Below are positions 36,013 through 45,792 of a stretch of 64,000 nt of DNA, in pieces. This DNA is from Ascidiaceihabitans sp029251465 (GTDB lineage Bacteria; Pseudomonadota; Alphaproteobacteria; Rhodobacterales; Rhodobacteraceae), in contig NZ_CP170633.1 in NCBI RefSeq assembly GCF_042932805.1, forward strand, positions 2,790,001-2,854,000. Direction: 5' to 3'. The notes beneath the pieces were generated by a model. It searched no databases. It saw nothing but the letters and a program-made list of their open reading frames with translations, and was not told where the DNA came from. The position numbers and the translations under genes are program-made. Positions within the stretch are counted from its first letter, which is position 1. Each line of letters begins with the position of its first letter.

Positions 36013-38514
36013 TTAGCCGTCGATGCGGATCACGGCATTTTTCGGATCGTATGGTGAATCCTCGACGATCTCGGCGTCCCACAACTGATCCATGATTTTG
36101 ACCTTCAGCTTGGTGCCGACAACAGCGTGCTCTGGCTTGACGTAGCCCATGCCGATAGATTTTCCGAAGGCCACGGAATAGCCGCCAGACGTCAAACGGC
36201 CCGTGCGTTCTTCGCCGACATACAGAACCTCGCGGCCCCACGGATCGGCATCTGCCGGGCCATCGATCAGTACGGTGATGCACTTGGCACGAATGCCGTG
36301 GCCTTGCATTTTGTCCTTGCCGTTGAATTCTTTGGACAGATCAACAAAGCGCGGCAGGTCGGCCTCGAGCGGAGTGGCGTCACGGCCCAGTTCGTTGCCA
36401 AATGCGCGATAGGATTTTTCCTGACGCAACCAGTTTTGCGCACGTGCACCGACCAGTTTTAGCCCATGCGGTTCACCCGCTGCCATCAGCTGATCCCAAA
36501 GGTATGCTTGCATTTCGATCGGGTGGTGCAATTCCCAGCCCAGTTCGCCAGTGTAGGCCACACGGATCGCGCGCACAGGGCACATGCCCAATTCGATATT
36601 GCGCATTGTCAGCCACGGGAACCGCTTGTTCGACAGCACGGTAGACGGGTCGCCATCCTTGACCAATGCGTTCAGAACGTCGCGGGATTTTGGACCTGCG
36701 ATTGCGAAAACGCCCCATTGCGTGGTGACATCGTGGCATTCGATGTAGCCAAATTCAGGTGCTTTGTCCTCAATCGCCTTGCGCAGGAAGTCGCTATCAT
36801 ACGCTGTCCAAGCCCCTGCGGACACAAGATAATATTCGTCCGTCGCGATGCGCACGATGGTGTATTCCGTGCGCGTCGTGCCGTTGATTGTCAGCGCATA
36901 AGTCAGGTTGATGCGCCCAACGGACGGCAGTTTGTTGCAGGTGAACCAGTCCAGGAATTGCGTGGCACCGGGTCCCTTGACCACATGTTTTGTGAACGCG
37001 CTGGCATCGACGAGGCCGACGCCTTCGCGGATCGCCTTGGCCTCTTCTACCGCATGTGTCCACCATGTCCCACGGCGGAACGAACGCCCTTCGATGTCGA
37101 AGTTGTCTGGCGCATCCAATGGGCCGTAATAGTTCGGGCGTTCCCATCCGTTCACGAACCCAAACTGCGCGCCCAGCGCTTTTTGACGGTCATAAACGGG
37201 GCCTGTGCGCAGTGGGCGACAGGCAGGGCGTTCCTCATCCGGGTGGTGCAGCGTGTAGACGTGATCGTAGCATTCTTCGTTTTTGCGCGCGGCAAATTCC
37301 GTGGTCATCCAGTCGCCGTAGCGTTTGGGGTCCAGCGATGCCATGTCGATTTCAGCTTCGCCCTCGACCATCATTTGAGCAAGGTAATAGCCCGTGCCAC
37401 CCGCCGCCGTGATCCCGAACGAGAACCCCTCGGCCAGCCACATGTTGCGCATGCCCGGGGCCGGACCAACCAGCGGATTGCCGTCCGGCGTGTAGCAAAT
37501 AGGGCCGTTGAAATCGTCTTTTAGACCGCTGTCTTCGCACGACGGCACACGGTGGATCATCGCCATGTACTGCTCTTCGATGCGCTCCAGATTCAGCTGG
37601 AACAGATCGGCGCGGAAACTGTCCGGAACACCGTATTCAAAACGCGCTGGCGCGTCTTTTTCGTAGACACCCAAAATCCAGCCGCCGCGCTCTTCGCGCA
37701 CATAAGACTGTGCATCTGCGTCGCGAATGACGGGGTGTTCGGGATTGCCCGCAGCACGGTGTTCAACCAACGTGGGGTCTTGTTCCATCACGATAAACTG
37801 GTGTTCGACCGGGATCGCGGGCATCTTGATGCCCAGCATTTTTGCAGTGCGCTGCGCGTGGTTGCCAGAGGCGGTCACAACGTGCTCGGCCGTGATCACA
37901 ATCTGCTCGTCAGACGGGATCAGGTTGCCGCCTTTTTCGATCATTTTGGTACAAGTAACGTCCCACGCATCGCCATTCCAATGGAAGGCATCTGCCTGCC
38001 ATTTACGTTCGATCACAACACCGCGTTGGCGCGCGCCTTTGGCCATCGCCATGGTCACGTCAGCAGGGTTAATGTAGCCATCCGTGTGGTGATAGAGCGC
38101 GCCTTTCAGGTCTTCGGTGCGGATCAGCGGCCATTTCGCCTTGATCTCGTCCGGCGTCATGAAGACATAAGGCACATCGCAAGTTTCGGCGGTGGCGGCG
38201 TATAATTTATACTCGTCCATCCGTTCGTCCGTCTGGGCCATGCGCAGGTTACCAACAACGGCAAAACCTGCGTTCAGGCCGGTTTCTTCCTCTAGCGCTT
38301 TGTAGAAATCGACCGAGTATTTGTGGATGTGCGTTGTCGCATACGACATGTTGAACAACGGCAGCAAACCCGCCGCGTGCCACGTCGACCCTGACGTTAA
38401 TTCGTCGCGTTCCAGCAGAACAACGTCGTCCCAGCCAGCCTTAGCCAAGTGATACGCAATCGACGTGCCAACGGCCCCGCCGCCAACAACCAATGCTTTA
38501 ACCTGAGTTTTCAT
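36013..38514 (-). CDS. Dimethylglycine/sarcosine dehydrogenase-like flavoprotein with GcvT domains
   Basis: An 833-residue enzyme in three parts: an N-terminal DAO domain (KALVVGGGAVGTSIAYHLAK; ELTSGSTWHAAGL, where the His is the usual covalent FAD site), a central FAD-oxidoreductase domain, and C-terminal GcvT and GcvT-C domains (about 440-833) that pass the released C1 unit to tetrahydrofolate. The family demethylates dimethylglycine, sarcosine or related N-methyl compounds from glycine betaine breakdown. It is the last gene of a minus-strand group, separated from the previous gene by a terminator, so it has its own promoter. Confidence 0.87.
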   Translation of the reverse strand: MKTQVKALVVGGGAVGTSIAYHLAKAGWDDVVLLERDELTSGSTWHAAGLLPLFNMSYATTHIHKYSVDFYKALEEETGLNAGFAVVGNLRMAQTDERMDEYKLYAATAETCDVPYVFMTPDEIKAKWPLIRTEDLKGALYHHTDGYINPADVTMAMAKGARQRGVVIERKWQADAFHWNGDAWDVTCTKMIEKGGNLIPSDEQIVITAEHVVTASGNHAQRTAKMLGIKMPAIPVEHQFIVMEQDPTLVEHRAAGNPEHPVIRDADAQSYVREERGGWILGVYEKDAPARFEYGVPDSFRADLFQLNLERIEEQYMAMIHRVPSCEDSGLKDDFNGPICYTPDGNPLVGPAPGMRNMWLAEGFSFGITAAGGTGYYLAQMMVEGEAEIDMASLDPKRYGDWMTTEFAARKNEECYDHVYTLHHPDEERPACRPLRTGPVYDRQKALGAQFGFVNGWERPNYYGPLDAPDNFDIEGRSFRRGTWWTHAVEEAKAIREGVGLVDASAFTKHVVKGPGATQFLDWFTCNKLPSVGRINLTYALTINGTTRTEYTIVRIATDEYYLVSAGAWTAYDSDFLRKAIEDKAPEFGYIECHDVTTQWGVFAIAGPKSRDVLNALVKDGDPSTVLSNKRFPWLTMRNIELGMCPVRAIRVAYTGELGWELHHPIEMQAYLWDQLMAAGEPHGLKLVGARAQNWLRQEKSYRAFGNELGRDATPLEADLPRFVDLSKEFNGKDKMQGHGIRAKCITVLIDGPADADPWGREVLYVGEERTGRLTSGGYSVAFGKSIGMGYVKPEHAVVGTKLKVKIMDQLWDAEIVEDSPYDPKNAVIRIDG

Positions 38515-38595
38515 GGCCCGACTCCTTAATGCAAACTTGCACCCGTTTTAAGGCGCGCATCAGAAAACCGCGCCAAAGGCCCGACAAGTCATAGC

Positions 38596-38622
38596 AAAAA
38601 ACCGACCTCTGAAAGGCCGGTT
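38596..38622 (-). terminator. Intrinsic terminator after the GlcD-type oxidase
   Basis: On the minus strand AACCGGCCT, TTCAG, AGGTCGGTT followed by a T-run. It lies about 40 bases beyond the oxidase stop and before the next minus-strand gene. Confidence 0.85.
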
Positions 38623-38659
38623 GGTTGTCGTTTTCTAAAATGCGGTGACGTGGCGCGGA

Positions 38660-40066
38660 TCAGACCGCGATAATCTTGCCCGGATTCATGATGTTGTCGG
38701 GGTCTAGCGCGCGCTTGATCATCACCATCATGTCCACGGTTTCTTGGCCCAGCTCTTTGGACAGATAGGCCATTTTGCCCTGACCAATGCCGTGTTCACC
38801 GGTGCACGTGCCGTCCATCGAGATCGCCAATTCGTTCAACCAGCTGACAAAGGCGGCAGCGCGGGTCATCTCGTCTTCGTTTTGTTCATCAATCAACAGC
38901 AAACAGTGGAAATTGCCGTCACCAACGTGCCCAACGATTGGCGACAGGAACTTTTCCTCTTCTAGCCGTGCGCGCGCGGCATTCACGCAATCCGCAAGGC
39001 GCGAAATCGGGACACACACATCAGTGGAAATACCTGATGCACCGGGGCGCAATTGCAGCGTCGCCCAATAGGCGTCGTGACGGGCCTGCCACAGCTTGTT
39101 GCGTTCCTCGGTCGAGGTGGTCGACGTGTAGCCCGCCCCCCCGTGTTCTTCGGCAATTGCGCCAAACATCTCCGCCTGTTCCAGAACGCTGGCATCCGAG
39201 CCGTGAAATTCCAGCAGCAACAAGGGTTGTTCCGGCAAATCCAGTTTGGAATAGGCGTTGCAGGCGCGGACCTGAACCGCATCAAGCAATTCAATACGCG
39301 CCACCGGAATGCCGTACTGAATGACCTGCATCACAGTCTGACACGCAGCGTCCACCGACGGAAACACACAGCGCGCCGAACTGATCGCTTCGGGAATGCC
39401 TTGCAGCTTGAGCGTGATTTCAGTGATCAACCCCAGCGTTCCTTCGGACCCAACCATCAGACGCGTCAGATCGTAACCGGCAGATGATTTTTTGGCCCGT
39501 TGCGCTGTGCGGATAACATCGCCATTCGCCATCACGGCTGTGACCGCCAAAACGTTGTCTTTCATCGTGCCGTAGCGCACCGCGTTGGTGCCGCTTGCGT
39601 TTGTCGAAGCCATCCCGCCAAGGGATGCATTCGCGCCCGGATCGATAGGAAAGAACAAGCCTTTGTCACGCAGATACGTGTTCAGCTGTTCGCGGGTCAC
39701 GCCGGGCTGCACAACGCACGACAGATCATCAGAGTGCACAGAAACGATCGCATTCATCTCGCTGACGTCTACCGAAATGCCGCCTGCGGGCGCATTGACA
39801 TGTCCCTCTAGCGACGTACCGGTGCCGAATGGAATTACCGGTACTTTGTGAGTGGCACAGACCTTGATGATGGCGGCCACGTCGTCTTGTGATTTCGGGA
39901 ACACGACGGCGTCAGGCGACTGGTTTGTCAGCCAAGTGGTCGTGTGCCCATGCTGTTCACGCACCGATGCACCGGTCTGGAAACGTTCCCCGAACTGTTG
40001 TTTGAGCACGCCCAGAACCGACGCGATCCCGTCTTCGTTGCGCGGTAGCGCCGTTACGTTCGCCAT
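38660..40066 (-). CDS. FAD-binding oxidase of the GlcD / D-lactate dehydrogenase family
   Basis: A 468-residue flavoprotein with an FAD-binding PCMH domain (VIPFGTGTSLEGHVNAPAGG, PGANASLGGMASTNASG) and a C-terminal FAD-oxidase domain (GHVGDGNFHCLLLID, GTCTGEHGIGQGK). It oxidises a 2-hydroxy acid such as D-lactate or glycolate to the keto acid. The upstream neighbours on the same strand are gamma-glutamyltransferase and a 2-hydroxyacid dehydrogenase, which act on related substrates. Confidence 0.88.
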   Translation of the reverse strand: MANVTALPRNEDGIASVLGVLKQQFGERFQTGASVREQHGHTTTWLTNQSPDAVVFPKSQDDVAAIIKVCATHKVPVIPFGTGTSLEGHVNAPAGGISVDVSEMNAIVSVHSDDLSCVVQPGVTREQLNTYLRDKGLFFPIDPGANASLGGMASTNASGTNAVRYGTMKDNVLAVTAVMANGDVIRTAQRAKKSSAGYDLTRLMVGSEGTLGLITEITLKLQGIPEAISSARCVFPSVDAACQTVMQVIQYGIPVARIELLDAVQVRACNAYSKLDLPEQPLLLLEFHGSDASVLEQAEMFGAIAEEHGGAGYTSTTSTEERNKLWQARHDAYWATLQLRPGASGISTDVCVPISRLADCVNAARARLEEEKFLSPIVGHVGDGNFHCLLLIDEQNEDEMTRAAAFVSWLNELAISMDGTCTGEHGIGQGKMAYLSKELGQETVDMMVMIKRALDPDNIMNPGKIIAV

Positions 40067-40106
40067 AATCGTTCTTTCCTAACTGCCCAGCCCCAGTTGC
40101 CCGACC

Positions 40107-41885
40107 CTAGTTGCCCAGCGCGATGCCTTCGCGACGCGGATCAGCCCCACCCAGCAAAGTGTCGCCAATCGAAATTGCGTGCAAGCCGGAATTCAAACCC
40201 CGCACGCCCACTTCGAACCCCATCGCACTCAGCGGCCCCTCAAGAGCCGCGGCATCTGTGCCTTCTTCTAGATCATAAGTGCCAAAGCGATTGACCATAT
40301 GCGGCACAGAAACGGCCTGCTGCACGTCCATACCCCAATCGATGTGCGCGACAATTGCCTCGGCCACGTACCCGATGATGCGGCTGCCACCGGGGCTGCC
40401 GATGGCCAAAACCGGCGCGCCGTCTTTCATCACAATCGTTGGTGCCATGGATGACCGTGGGCGTTTGCCCGGCTCTAACCGATTGGCGACAGGCACGCCG
40501 TCACGATGACTGCGGAACGAAAAATCGGTAAGCTCATTGTTCAACATGAACCCGCCCACCATCATGCGCGAACCAAACGCGTTTTCGATGGTCGTCGTCA
40601 TCGACGCAACATTGCCATAGCTATCGACGATCGACACATGCGAGGTCGAGGGCAGATCGATGGGGTAATCATCCGCAAAGTTCAGCGCGTGGTCAAATTC
40701 CGGACTGCCTGCGGACACCTCAGCCAAAGCCATGTCGCCACCCAGCAACTTGGCACGATCCGCGAGATATGCAGGATCGACCAAGCCTGCCGTCGGCATT
40801 GGCACATAATCGCTGTCCGCCATGTAACGCCCGCGATCCGCAAAAGCGAGCCTTGCAGCATCCCCCATCAGGCGGCGCACATTGGCATTATTTGGTCCCG
40901 CACTCAGGTCATAGCCGTCCAACATTCCGAGGATCTGGCCCACCGTCAGCGCACCAGAACTGGGCGGCCCCATGCCACACACATCATGGGCACGGAATGT
41001 GGCGCAGACTGCCGGACGTTCCTTGACCTGATAAATCGACAAATCGACGTGGCTGAGAACTCCGGGATTGCCCGGCGCGTTTTGCACCGCCGTGACGATC
41101 GCATCAGCGATTTCGCCGGTGTAGATTGCAGACGCCCCTTGGGTCGCCATCGCGGTCAGGCTGTCAGCATACGCGGTATTGGTCAGCGTCGCACCGATTT
41201 GCAACGGCGCACCGGCAGGCAGGAAGTATGCGGCACCAGTGGCGTCACTTGCCAGCCGTTCTGCATCACTCTGCACCAATCCGGCAAGCCGGGGTGACAC
41301 GGCAAAACCGTCTGTCGCCAAGGTGATTGCCGGGTCAAACAGACCGGCCCAATCTGCCTTGCCCCATTTGTCATGGGCCATTTGCAGCAGCGCTGGCGTG
41401 CCTGGTGTTCCAACAGATCGCCCACCGACAACGGCGTCGAAGAACCCTAGCGTTTCCCCGTTTTCGTCCTGAAACAACGTCGGCGTTGCGGCCAGTGGTG
41501 CTGTCTCGCGCCCGTCCAATGTGGTCAGCGCACCGCTAGCCGCGTCATACCAGACAAGGAACGCGCCACCGCCAAGACCCGAGGACTGCGGTTCAACCAA
41601 ACCCAACACTGTCTGCACGGCAACCAGCGCATCAGCGGCCGTACCACCAGCGGCCAAAACGTCAGCGCCGGCCTTAACCGCATGGGGATTGGCGGCCGCG
41701 ACCATCCAATCTTTTGCCGCGAAGGGCGTCCCGCTGGCTTTGGCCTGCAAAGCGCCTTGAACCACAGGATCAAGCGATTGGACAACACCGGTCGCGGCCC
41801 CTTCGGGTTGTACGGAATCTGCGGTTTGCTGAGCGGCGAGCGGCGCGCCCAACATCATTGCTGCTAGAAAAATGCTTTTGTTCAT
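40107..41885 (-). CDS. ggt: Gamma-glutamyltransferase
   Basis: A 592-residue periplasmic Ntn-hydrolase precursor with signal peptide MNKSIFLAAMMLGAPLAA. It cleaves the gamma-glutamyl bond of glutathione. The proenzyme cuts itself before the catalytic Thr in DLPSTSHVSIVD; the large subunit has SSGLGGGAFLVWYDA and the small subunit GSPGGSRIIGYV. It lies 40 bases after the hydroxyacid dehydrogenase gene and 40 before the GlcD-type oxidase, in one run of minus-strand genes. Confidence 0.92.
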   Translation of the reverse strand: MNKSIFLAAMMLGAPLAAQQTADSVQPEGAATGVVQSLDPVVQGALQAKASGTPFAAKDWMVAAANPHAVKAGADVLAAGGTAADALVAVQTVLGLVEPQSSGLGGGAFLVWYDAASGALTTLDGRETAPLAATPTLFQDENGETLGFFDAVVGGRSVGTPGTPALLQMAHDKWGKADWAGLFDPAITLATDGFAVSPRLAGLVQSDAERLASDATGAAYFLPAGAPLQIGATLTNTAYADSLTAMATQGASAIYTGEIADAIVTAVQNAPGNPGVLSHVDLSIYQVKERPAVCATFRAHDVCGMGPPSSGALTVGQILGMLDGYDLSAGPNNANVRRLMGDAARLAFADRGRYMADSDYVPMPTAGLVDPAYLADRAKLLGGDMALAEVSAGSPEFDHALNFADDYPIDLPSTSHVSIVDSYGNVASMTTTIENAFGSRMMVGGFMLNNELTDFSFRSHRDGVPVANRLEPGKRPRSSMAPTIVMKDGAPVLAIGSPGGSRIIGYVAEAIVAHIDWGMDVQQAVSVPHMVNRFGTYDLEEGTDAAALEGPLSAMGFEVGVRGLNSGLHAISIGDTLLGGADPRREGIALGN

Positions 41886-41925
41886 CGTCTTTCCTTTCGC
41901 GTTGAATTGCGGCCAGAGCGCTGTG

Positions 41926-42912
41926 TTACAGCATCGACGGAACCACTTGGTCCGGCGGCCTGTGACCGTCTTGGAATGTCTTGATGTTGATGATGACTTT
42001 TTCGCCCATCTCGATCCGGCTTTCGAGCGTGGCAGAGCCCATGTGCGGCAACAAAACCACGTTTGGCAGTGCGCGCAGGCGCGGGTTCACATCGGTGCCG
42101 TTTTCGTACACATCCAGTCCCGCGCCACCGATTTCACCCGCACGCAACATGCGCGTCAGGGCGTTTTCATCGATGACTTCGCCGCGCGAGGTGTTCACGA
42201 TCACCGCGTTCGGTTTCATCAGTTTCAAACGCCGCGCGTTCATCAAATGAAAGGACGACGGCGTGTGCGGGCAATTGATGCTAAGCACATCAACGCGCGA
42301 CACCATCTGATCGAGGCTGTCCCAATAGGTCGCGCCGAATTCTTCTTCGGTTTCGGGGCGCAGACGACGACGATTGTGGTAATGCACCTGCATCCCAAAG
42401 GCACGCGCACGTTGCGCCACTGCACGGCCAATCCGGCCCATGCCCAGAATACCGATACGCTTGCCGCCAATGCGACCACCCAACAGGGCCGTGGGCGACC
42501 ATCCCTCCCAATTGCCGGTTTGCATCGTAGCGAGCCCTTCTGGCAGGCGCCGCGTGATGGCCAGAATCAAACCCATCGCCATATCGGCGGTATCGTCGGT
42601 CAAAACACCGGGCGTGTTAGACACCAGAATGCCGCGTTGGCGGGCTGTTGCCACATCGACGTTGTCGACCCCTGCCCCGTAGTTGGCGATCAATTTCAGT
42701 TGTGGACCCGCCTGCCCGATCAGGGCCGCATCGATTGTATCCGTGATCGTTGGCACCAAAACATCCGCTGTTTTCATGGCGCGGGCCAGCTCTGCACGGC
42801 TAAGAGGCACATCATCCAAGCGCAATTTTACATCGAACAATTCTGACAACCGCTTTTCCACAGCTTCGGGCAACCGTCGCGTCACGAACACACTTAGACG
42901 TTCCTTTGTCAT
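41926..42912 (-). CDS. D-2-hydroxyacid dehydrogenase (glyoxylate/hydroxypyruvate reductase type)
   Basis: A 328-residue NAD(P)-dependent enzyme. The Rossmann motif is GILGMGRIGRAVAQRA; catalytic residues lie in NTSRGEVIDE (Arg region), the Glu of ENGTDVNPRL and LPHMGSAT (His). It reduces glyoxylate or hydroxypyruvate. It is first in the minus-strand run with ggt and the GlcD-type oxidase. Confidence 0.88.
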   Translation of the reverse strand: MTKERLSVFVTRRLPEAVEKRLSELFDVKLRLDDVPLSRAELARAMKTADVLVPTITDTIDAALIGQAGPQLKLIANYGAGVDNVDVATARQRGILVSNTPGVLTDDTADMAMGLILAITRRLPEGLATMQTGNWEGWSPTALLGGRIGGKRIGILGMGRIGRAVAQRARAFGMQVHYHNRRRLRPETEEEFGATYWDSLDQMVSRVDVLSINCPHTPSSFHLMNARRLKLMKPNAVIVNTSRGEVIDENALTRMLRAGEIGGAGLDVYENGTDVNPRLRALPNVVLLPHMGSATLESRIEMGEKVIINIKTFQDGHRPPDQVVPSML

Positions 42913-43054
42913 GTCATCCCCTATGTGCTTGGCCTGATGGTGGCGTTTGTGTCATGCTGGCTCATGTCGAAGCGAGGCACAAGACCAAGCTCGGCAATTT
43001 GACGGATAACCTCTGGGTGCGTTCGTTTTGGATCCGGCAGTACAGGCCAATGAC

Positions 43055-43561
43055 ATGATAAAAGTTTTGCGGACCCTTGGGTTGGGAATAATGACGGCAT
43101 GTGCGCTGTCGGCCTCTGCTGTGTTTGCACAAGACAAAGGGCCGGTGACGAACCTGCCTTTGCCACGTTTCGTGTCGCTCAAGGCGGCCGAGGGCAACGT
43201 GCGCCGTGGACCGTCCTTGACCCACCGGATCGACTGGGTGTTCAAGCGCCGCGATATGCCCCTGCGCATCACCGCCGAACACGGGCACTGGCGCCGCGTC
43301 GAGGACCGTGACGGCTTGGGCGGCTGGGTGCATTATTCGCTGCTATCGGGCACGCGGACCGTGTTGATCGAACAAGATTTGCTGACCTTGCGGGCGCGTC
43401 CAGATGCGGCTGCACCTGTCACGGCCGCATTGGAAATCGGCGTCGTTGCGCGCCTTGGCAAATGCGATCTGGAATGGTGCCGCCTCAGTTCAGGCGGCTA
43501 CCGTGGCTGGGCCCCCAAAGCCCGCCTTTGGGGCGTCGGCGCAAACGAAATCCGCGACTAA
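43055..43561 (+). CDS. Secreted SH3-domain protein
   Basis: A 168-residue protein with signal peptide (MIKVLRTLGLGIMTACALSASAVFA) and two bacterial SH3-like repeats: GNVRRGPSLTHRIDWVFKRRDMPL and LRARPDAAAPVTAALEIGVVARLGKC. Such proteins bind peptidoglycan or act beside cell-wall enzymes. The ATG at 43055 starts the signal peptide. The stop overlaps the end of the convergent dehalogenase gene by four bases. Confidence 0.82.
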   Translation: MIKVLRTLGLGIMTACALSASAVFAQDKGPVTNLPLPRFVSLKAAEGNVRRGPSLTHRIDWVFKRRDMPLRITAEHGHWRRVEDRDGLGGWVHYSLLSGTRTVLIEQDLLTLRARPDAAAPVTAALEIGVVARLGKCDLEWCRLSSGGYRGWAPKARLWGVGANEIRD

Positions 43562-44466
43562 CTGGTTTTCGCGATAAATGCATTTGTGCAGGCCGCCAGC
43601 TCTGGTCCCACGTCCTCTTGCAGGAAATGCCCCGCCCCTTGCAGGATTGTGTGATCTTGGCCCGCAGCGCCCGGCATCATCTTTTGAAACACCTGATCCA
43701 CCCCTGCCATGATTTTGTCGTCCGCGCCAAAGGCCGTCAGAACTGGCAAGTTTAGCCCGCGCAAAATGCCCCATGCCTCGCGATTGGGCTGGGCCGCCGG
43801 ATCATCCGGGCTGGCAGGCACCAGCATCGGAAACTGGCGCGCGCCTTCCTTGTAGCTTTCGTCAGGAAACGGCGCGTTGTAGGCGGCAATTTCCGCCTCG
43901 CTCAGGTCTGAGGTCGTGCCACCCGAAACGATCCGCCCCGCGTCAAAAACCGGCACGGTTTGCGAAAACTCGCGCCACGCAGTGAACGCGTCATTCATCG
44001 GCTGATCGCCCGTCGGCAACGCCGTGTTCGCCACAACGATCCGCGCAAAACGATCAGGGCGCGCGGCAACCAGACGCAAACCAATCAGCCCGCCCCAATC
44101 CTGACAGACCAGCGTAATCCCCGTTAGGTCCATCTGATCCAACCAATCGAGCATCCAATCCACATGGCGCTGGTAGGTGTAATCCGTGCGCAGCGTCGGT
44201 TTGTCCGACCGCCCGAACCCGATCAGATCAGGGGCAACAACGCGGTGCCCTGCTCTTGTAAATTCAGGGATCATGTGGCGGTAAAGGTAGCTCCAGGTTG
44301 GTTCACCGTGCATCACTAGGATCGGGTTCGCATCCTGGGGACCTTCGTCCAGATAATGCTGACGCAACGTTCCGCCTTCGGTATCATCCACCTGCACATA
44401 ATGCGGATCGTAGTTAAAATAAGGCAGGTTTTCGAAACGATCGTCTGGCGTGCGCAGGAATTTCAC
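43558..44466 (-). CDS. Haloalkane dehalogenase-like alpha/beta hydrolase
   Basis: A 302-residue hydrolase of the haloalkane dehalogenase subfamily I type. Evidence is the oxyanion segment MHGEPTWSYLYR, nucleophile Asp with a neighbouring Trp in LVCQDWGG (the Trp helps hold the halide), and catalytic His in GAGHFLQED. It would hydrolyse a carbon-halogen bond to an alcohol and halide. Substrate range cannot be read from sequence; marine roseobacters meet natural organohalides. AAGGAGAAC precedes the start. Confidence 0.8.
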   Translation of the reverse strand: MKFLRTPDDRFENLPYFNYDPHYVQVDDTEGGTLRQHYLDEGPQDANPILVMHGEPTWSYLYRHMIPEFTRAGHRVVAPDLIGFGRSDKPTLRTDYTYQRHVDWMLDWLDQMDLTGITLVCQDWGGLIGLRLVAARPDRFARIVVANTALPTGDQPMNDAFTAWREFSQTVPVFDAGRIVSGGTTSDLSEAEIAAYNAPFPDESYKEGARQFPMLVPASPDDPAAQPNREAWGILRGLNLPVLTAFGADDKIMAGVDQVFQKMMPGAAGQDHTILQGAGHFLQEDVGPELAACTNAFIAKTS

Positions 44467-44562
44467 ATTGTTCTCCTTAGGTGCGGTTCGTTTCAGCCTA
44501 GCTATCGCTGCGCGGCGCGATAGGGTTAACGTGACGGAAATGTATCAAATTCGGAGCCACCC

Positions 44563-45552
44563 ATGCGCGCAGTCACCTATTCAAAATTCGGATCAGCAGC
44601 AGATGTCTTACAGGTCCAGCAAATGGACACTCCGGCTGTTGGCGCGGGCGACGTCTGCGTTGAAATTACATATTCAGGCGTGAACCCGTCCGATGTCAAA
44701 TCACGCAAAGGCCGCCCCGATTTGGCCAAACCCGCGTTTGACATGATCGCACCCCACAGCGACGGCGCGGGGGTTATCTCGGCCGTGGGCGATGGCGTTC
44801 CAGCCAGTCGCATCGGTGAACGCGTCTGGATCTGGAATGGCCAGTGGCAACGCGCACTTGGCACCGCAGCCACACACATCGTGTTAGACCAAACCCAAGC
44901 CGTCGCAATGCCCGACGACGTAAGCGACGAGGTCGGCGCCTGCATGGGCATTCCGGGGCTAACGGCCTGCCATGCCGTATTCGGGTCAGGTGATGTAAAA
45001 GGCCAAACCGTTTTGATCCAAGGCGGTGGCGGCACTGTTGGATACCTCGCCGTGCAACTCGCCGTTTGGGGCGGAGCGACCGTGATTGTCACATGCTCTC
45101 CCTCCGACATGCAGTTGTGCACCGACGCCGGTGCCCATCACGCACTTGACTACAGAGACCCAGAATTGGCGGCGAAAATCCTGGCCGCGAATGGCGGTGC
45201 GCCGGTTGACCGAATCGTCGAGGTCGAATTCGGTATCAACGCCGATATTGACGCCGCAGTGATCGCTCCGAACGGGACAATCGCCGCGTATGGCTCAGCC
45301 AAAAACCTAACGCCAGAGCTGCCGTTTTTCCAAATGCTGTTCAAAGCAGTCACGATCGACATCATCCTGATCTACCTTTTGCCACTGCCCCAACGCCAAG
45401 CAATCATCGCAAGATTGCACGCAGCACTCACAGATGGTGCACTATCATGCCCAATCGCTGCGGTTTTCCCTCTGGATCAGACAATTGCAGCGCATGAACT
45501 CGTCGAAAGTGGCGTGCGCAACGGAGCAGTATTGATCGACGTGAGGGCTTAA
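44563..45552 (+). CDS. Zinc-independent quinone oxidoreductase / MDR family
   Basis: A 329-residue NADPH-dependent quinone reductase of the medium-chain dehydrogenase family. TYSGVNPSDVKSRKG and GDGVPASRIGERVW form the catalytic domain; TVLIQGGGGTVGYLAVQLA is the NADPH site. No zinc-binding cysteines are present. It is transcribed divergently from the dehalogenase. Confidence 0.87.
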   Translation: MRAVTYSKFGSAADVLQVQQMDTPAVGAGDVCVEITYSGVNPSDVKSRKGRPDLAKPAFDMIAPHSDGAGVISAVGDGVPASRIGERVWIWNGQWQRALGTAATHIVLDQTQAVAMPDDVSDEVGACMGIPGLTACHAVFGSGDVKGQTVLIQGGGGTVGYLAVQLAVWGGATVIVTCSPSDMQLCTDAGAHHALDYRDPELAAKILAANGGAPVDRIVEVEFGINADIDAAVIAPNGTIAAYGSAKNLTPELPFFQMLFKAVTIDIILIYLLPLPQRQAIIARLHAALTDGALSCPIAAVFPLDQTIAAHELVESGVRNGAVLIDVRA

Positions 45553-45646
45553 CGCCCGGGTTTTTGACATCCGGCCCGTTGGCAAAACTTTTTCGCACTT
45601 CGGGTCTTGTCACCGCCTCTTTCACGAACTATTTAGCGTCTGAGAT

Positions 45647-45721
45647 TGGGATGTGGCCTAGCGGTAGGGCACCTGTTTTTGGTACAGTAGATCGTAGGTT
45701 CGAATCCTACCATCCCAGCCA
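45647..45721 (+). tRNA. tRNA-Gln (anticodon TTG)
   Basis: A complete cloverleaf of 75 bases with encoded CCA. The acceptor stem TGGGATG pairs with CATCCCA; D-loop TAGCGGTAG; anticodon loop TTTTGGT with TTG at 45679-45681; T-arm GTAGGTTCGAATCCTAC. The outermost anticodon-stem pair is C-T. Its 3' end is the left copy of the island's direct repeat. Confidence 0.95.
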
Positions 45722-45730
45722 CTCTTCTTT
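45706..45730 (+). repeat. Left attachment-site copy (tRNA-Gln 3' end and flank)
   Basis: Starts CCTACCATCCCAGC and continues nine bases past the CCA. The same 25 bases with one change recur at 58873-58897, as expected for target duplication by a tRNA-directed integration. Confidence 0.75.
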
Positions 45731-45765
45731 ATTTTTTAAAATCAATACGTTATACTTCTCCAAGC

Positions 45766-45792
45766 GTAACACATGACACAATATTGTGTTAC
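45766..45792. promoter_or_regulatory. Nested palindrome near the island's left end
   Basis: ACACAATATTGTGT is a perfect 14-bp palindrome (45776-45789), nested in GTAACACA...TGTGTTAC. It looks like an operator for a dimeric regulator or recombination factor, 36 bases inside the left repeat. Confidence 0.45.

Noticed and set aside
16005..44535. Shared 14-mer GGTTAACGTGACGG at about 16005 and 44523
   Set aside because: Pairs of matching 14-mers are expected by chance in 64 kb; contexts differ.
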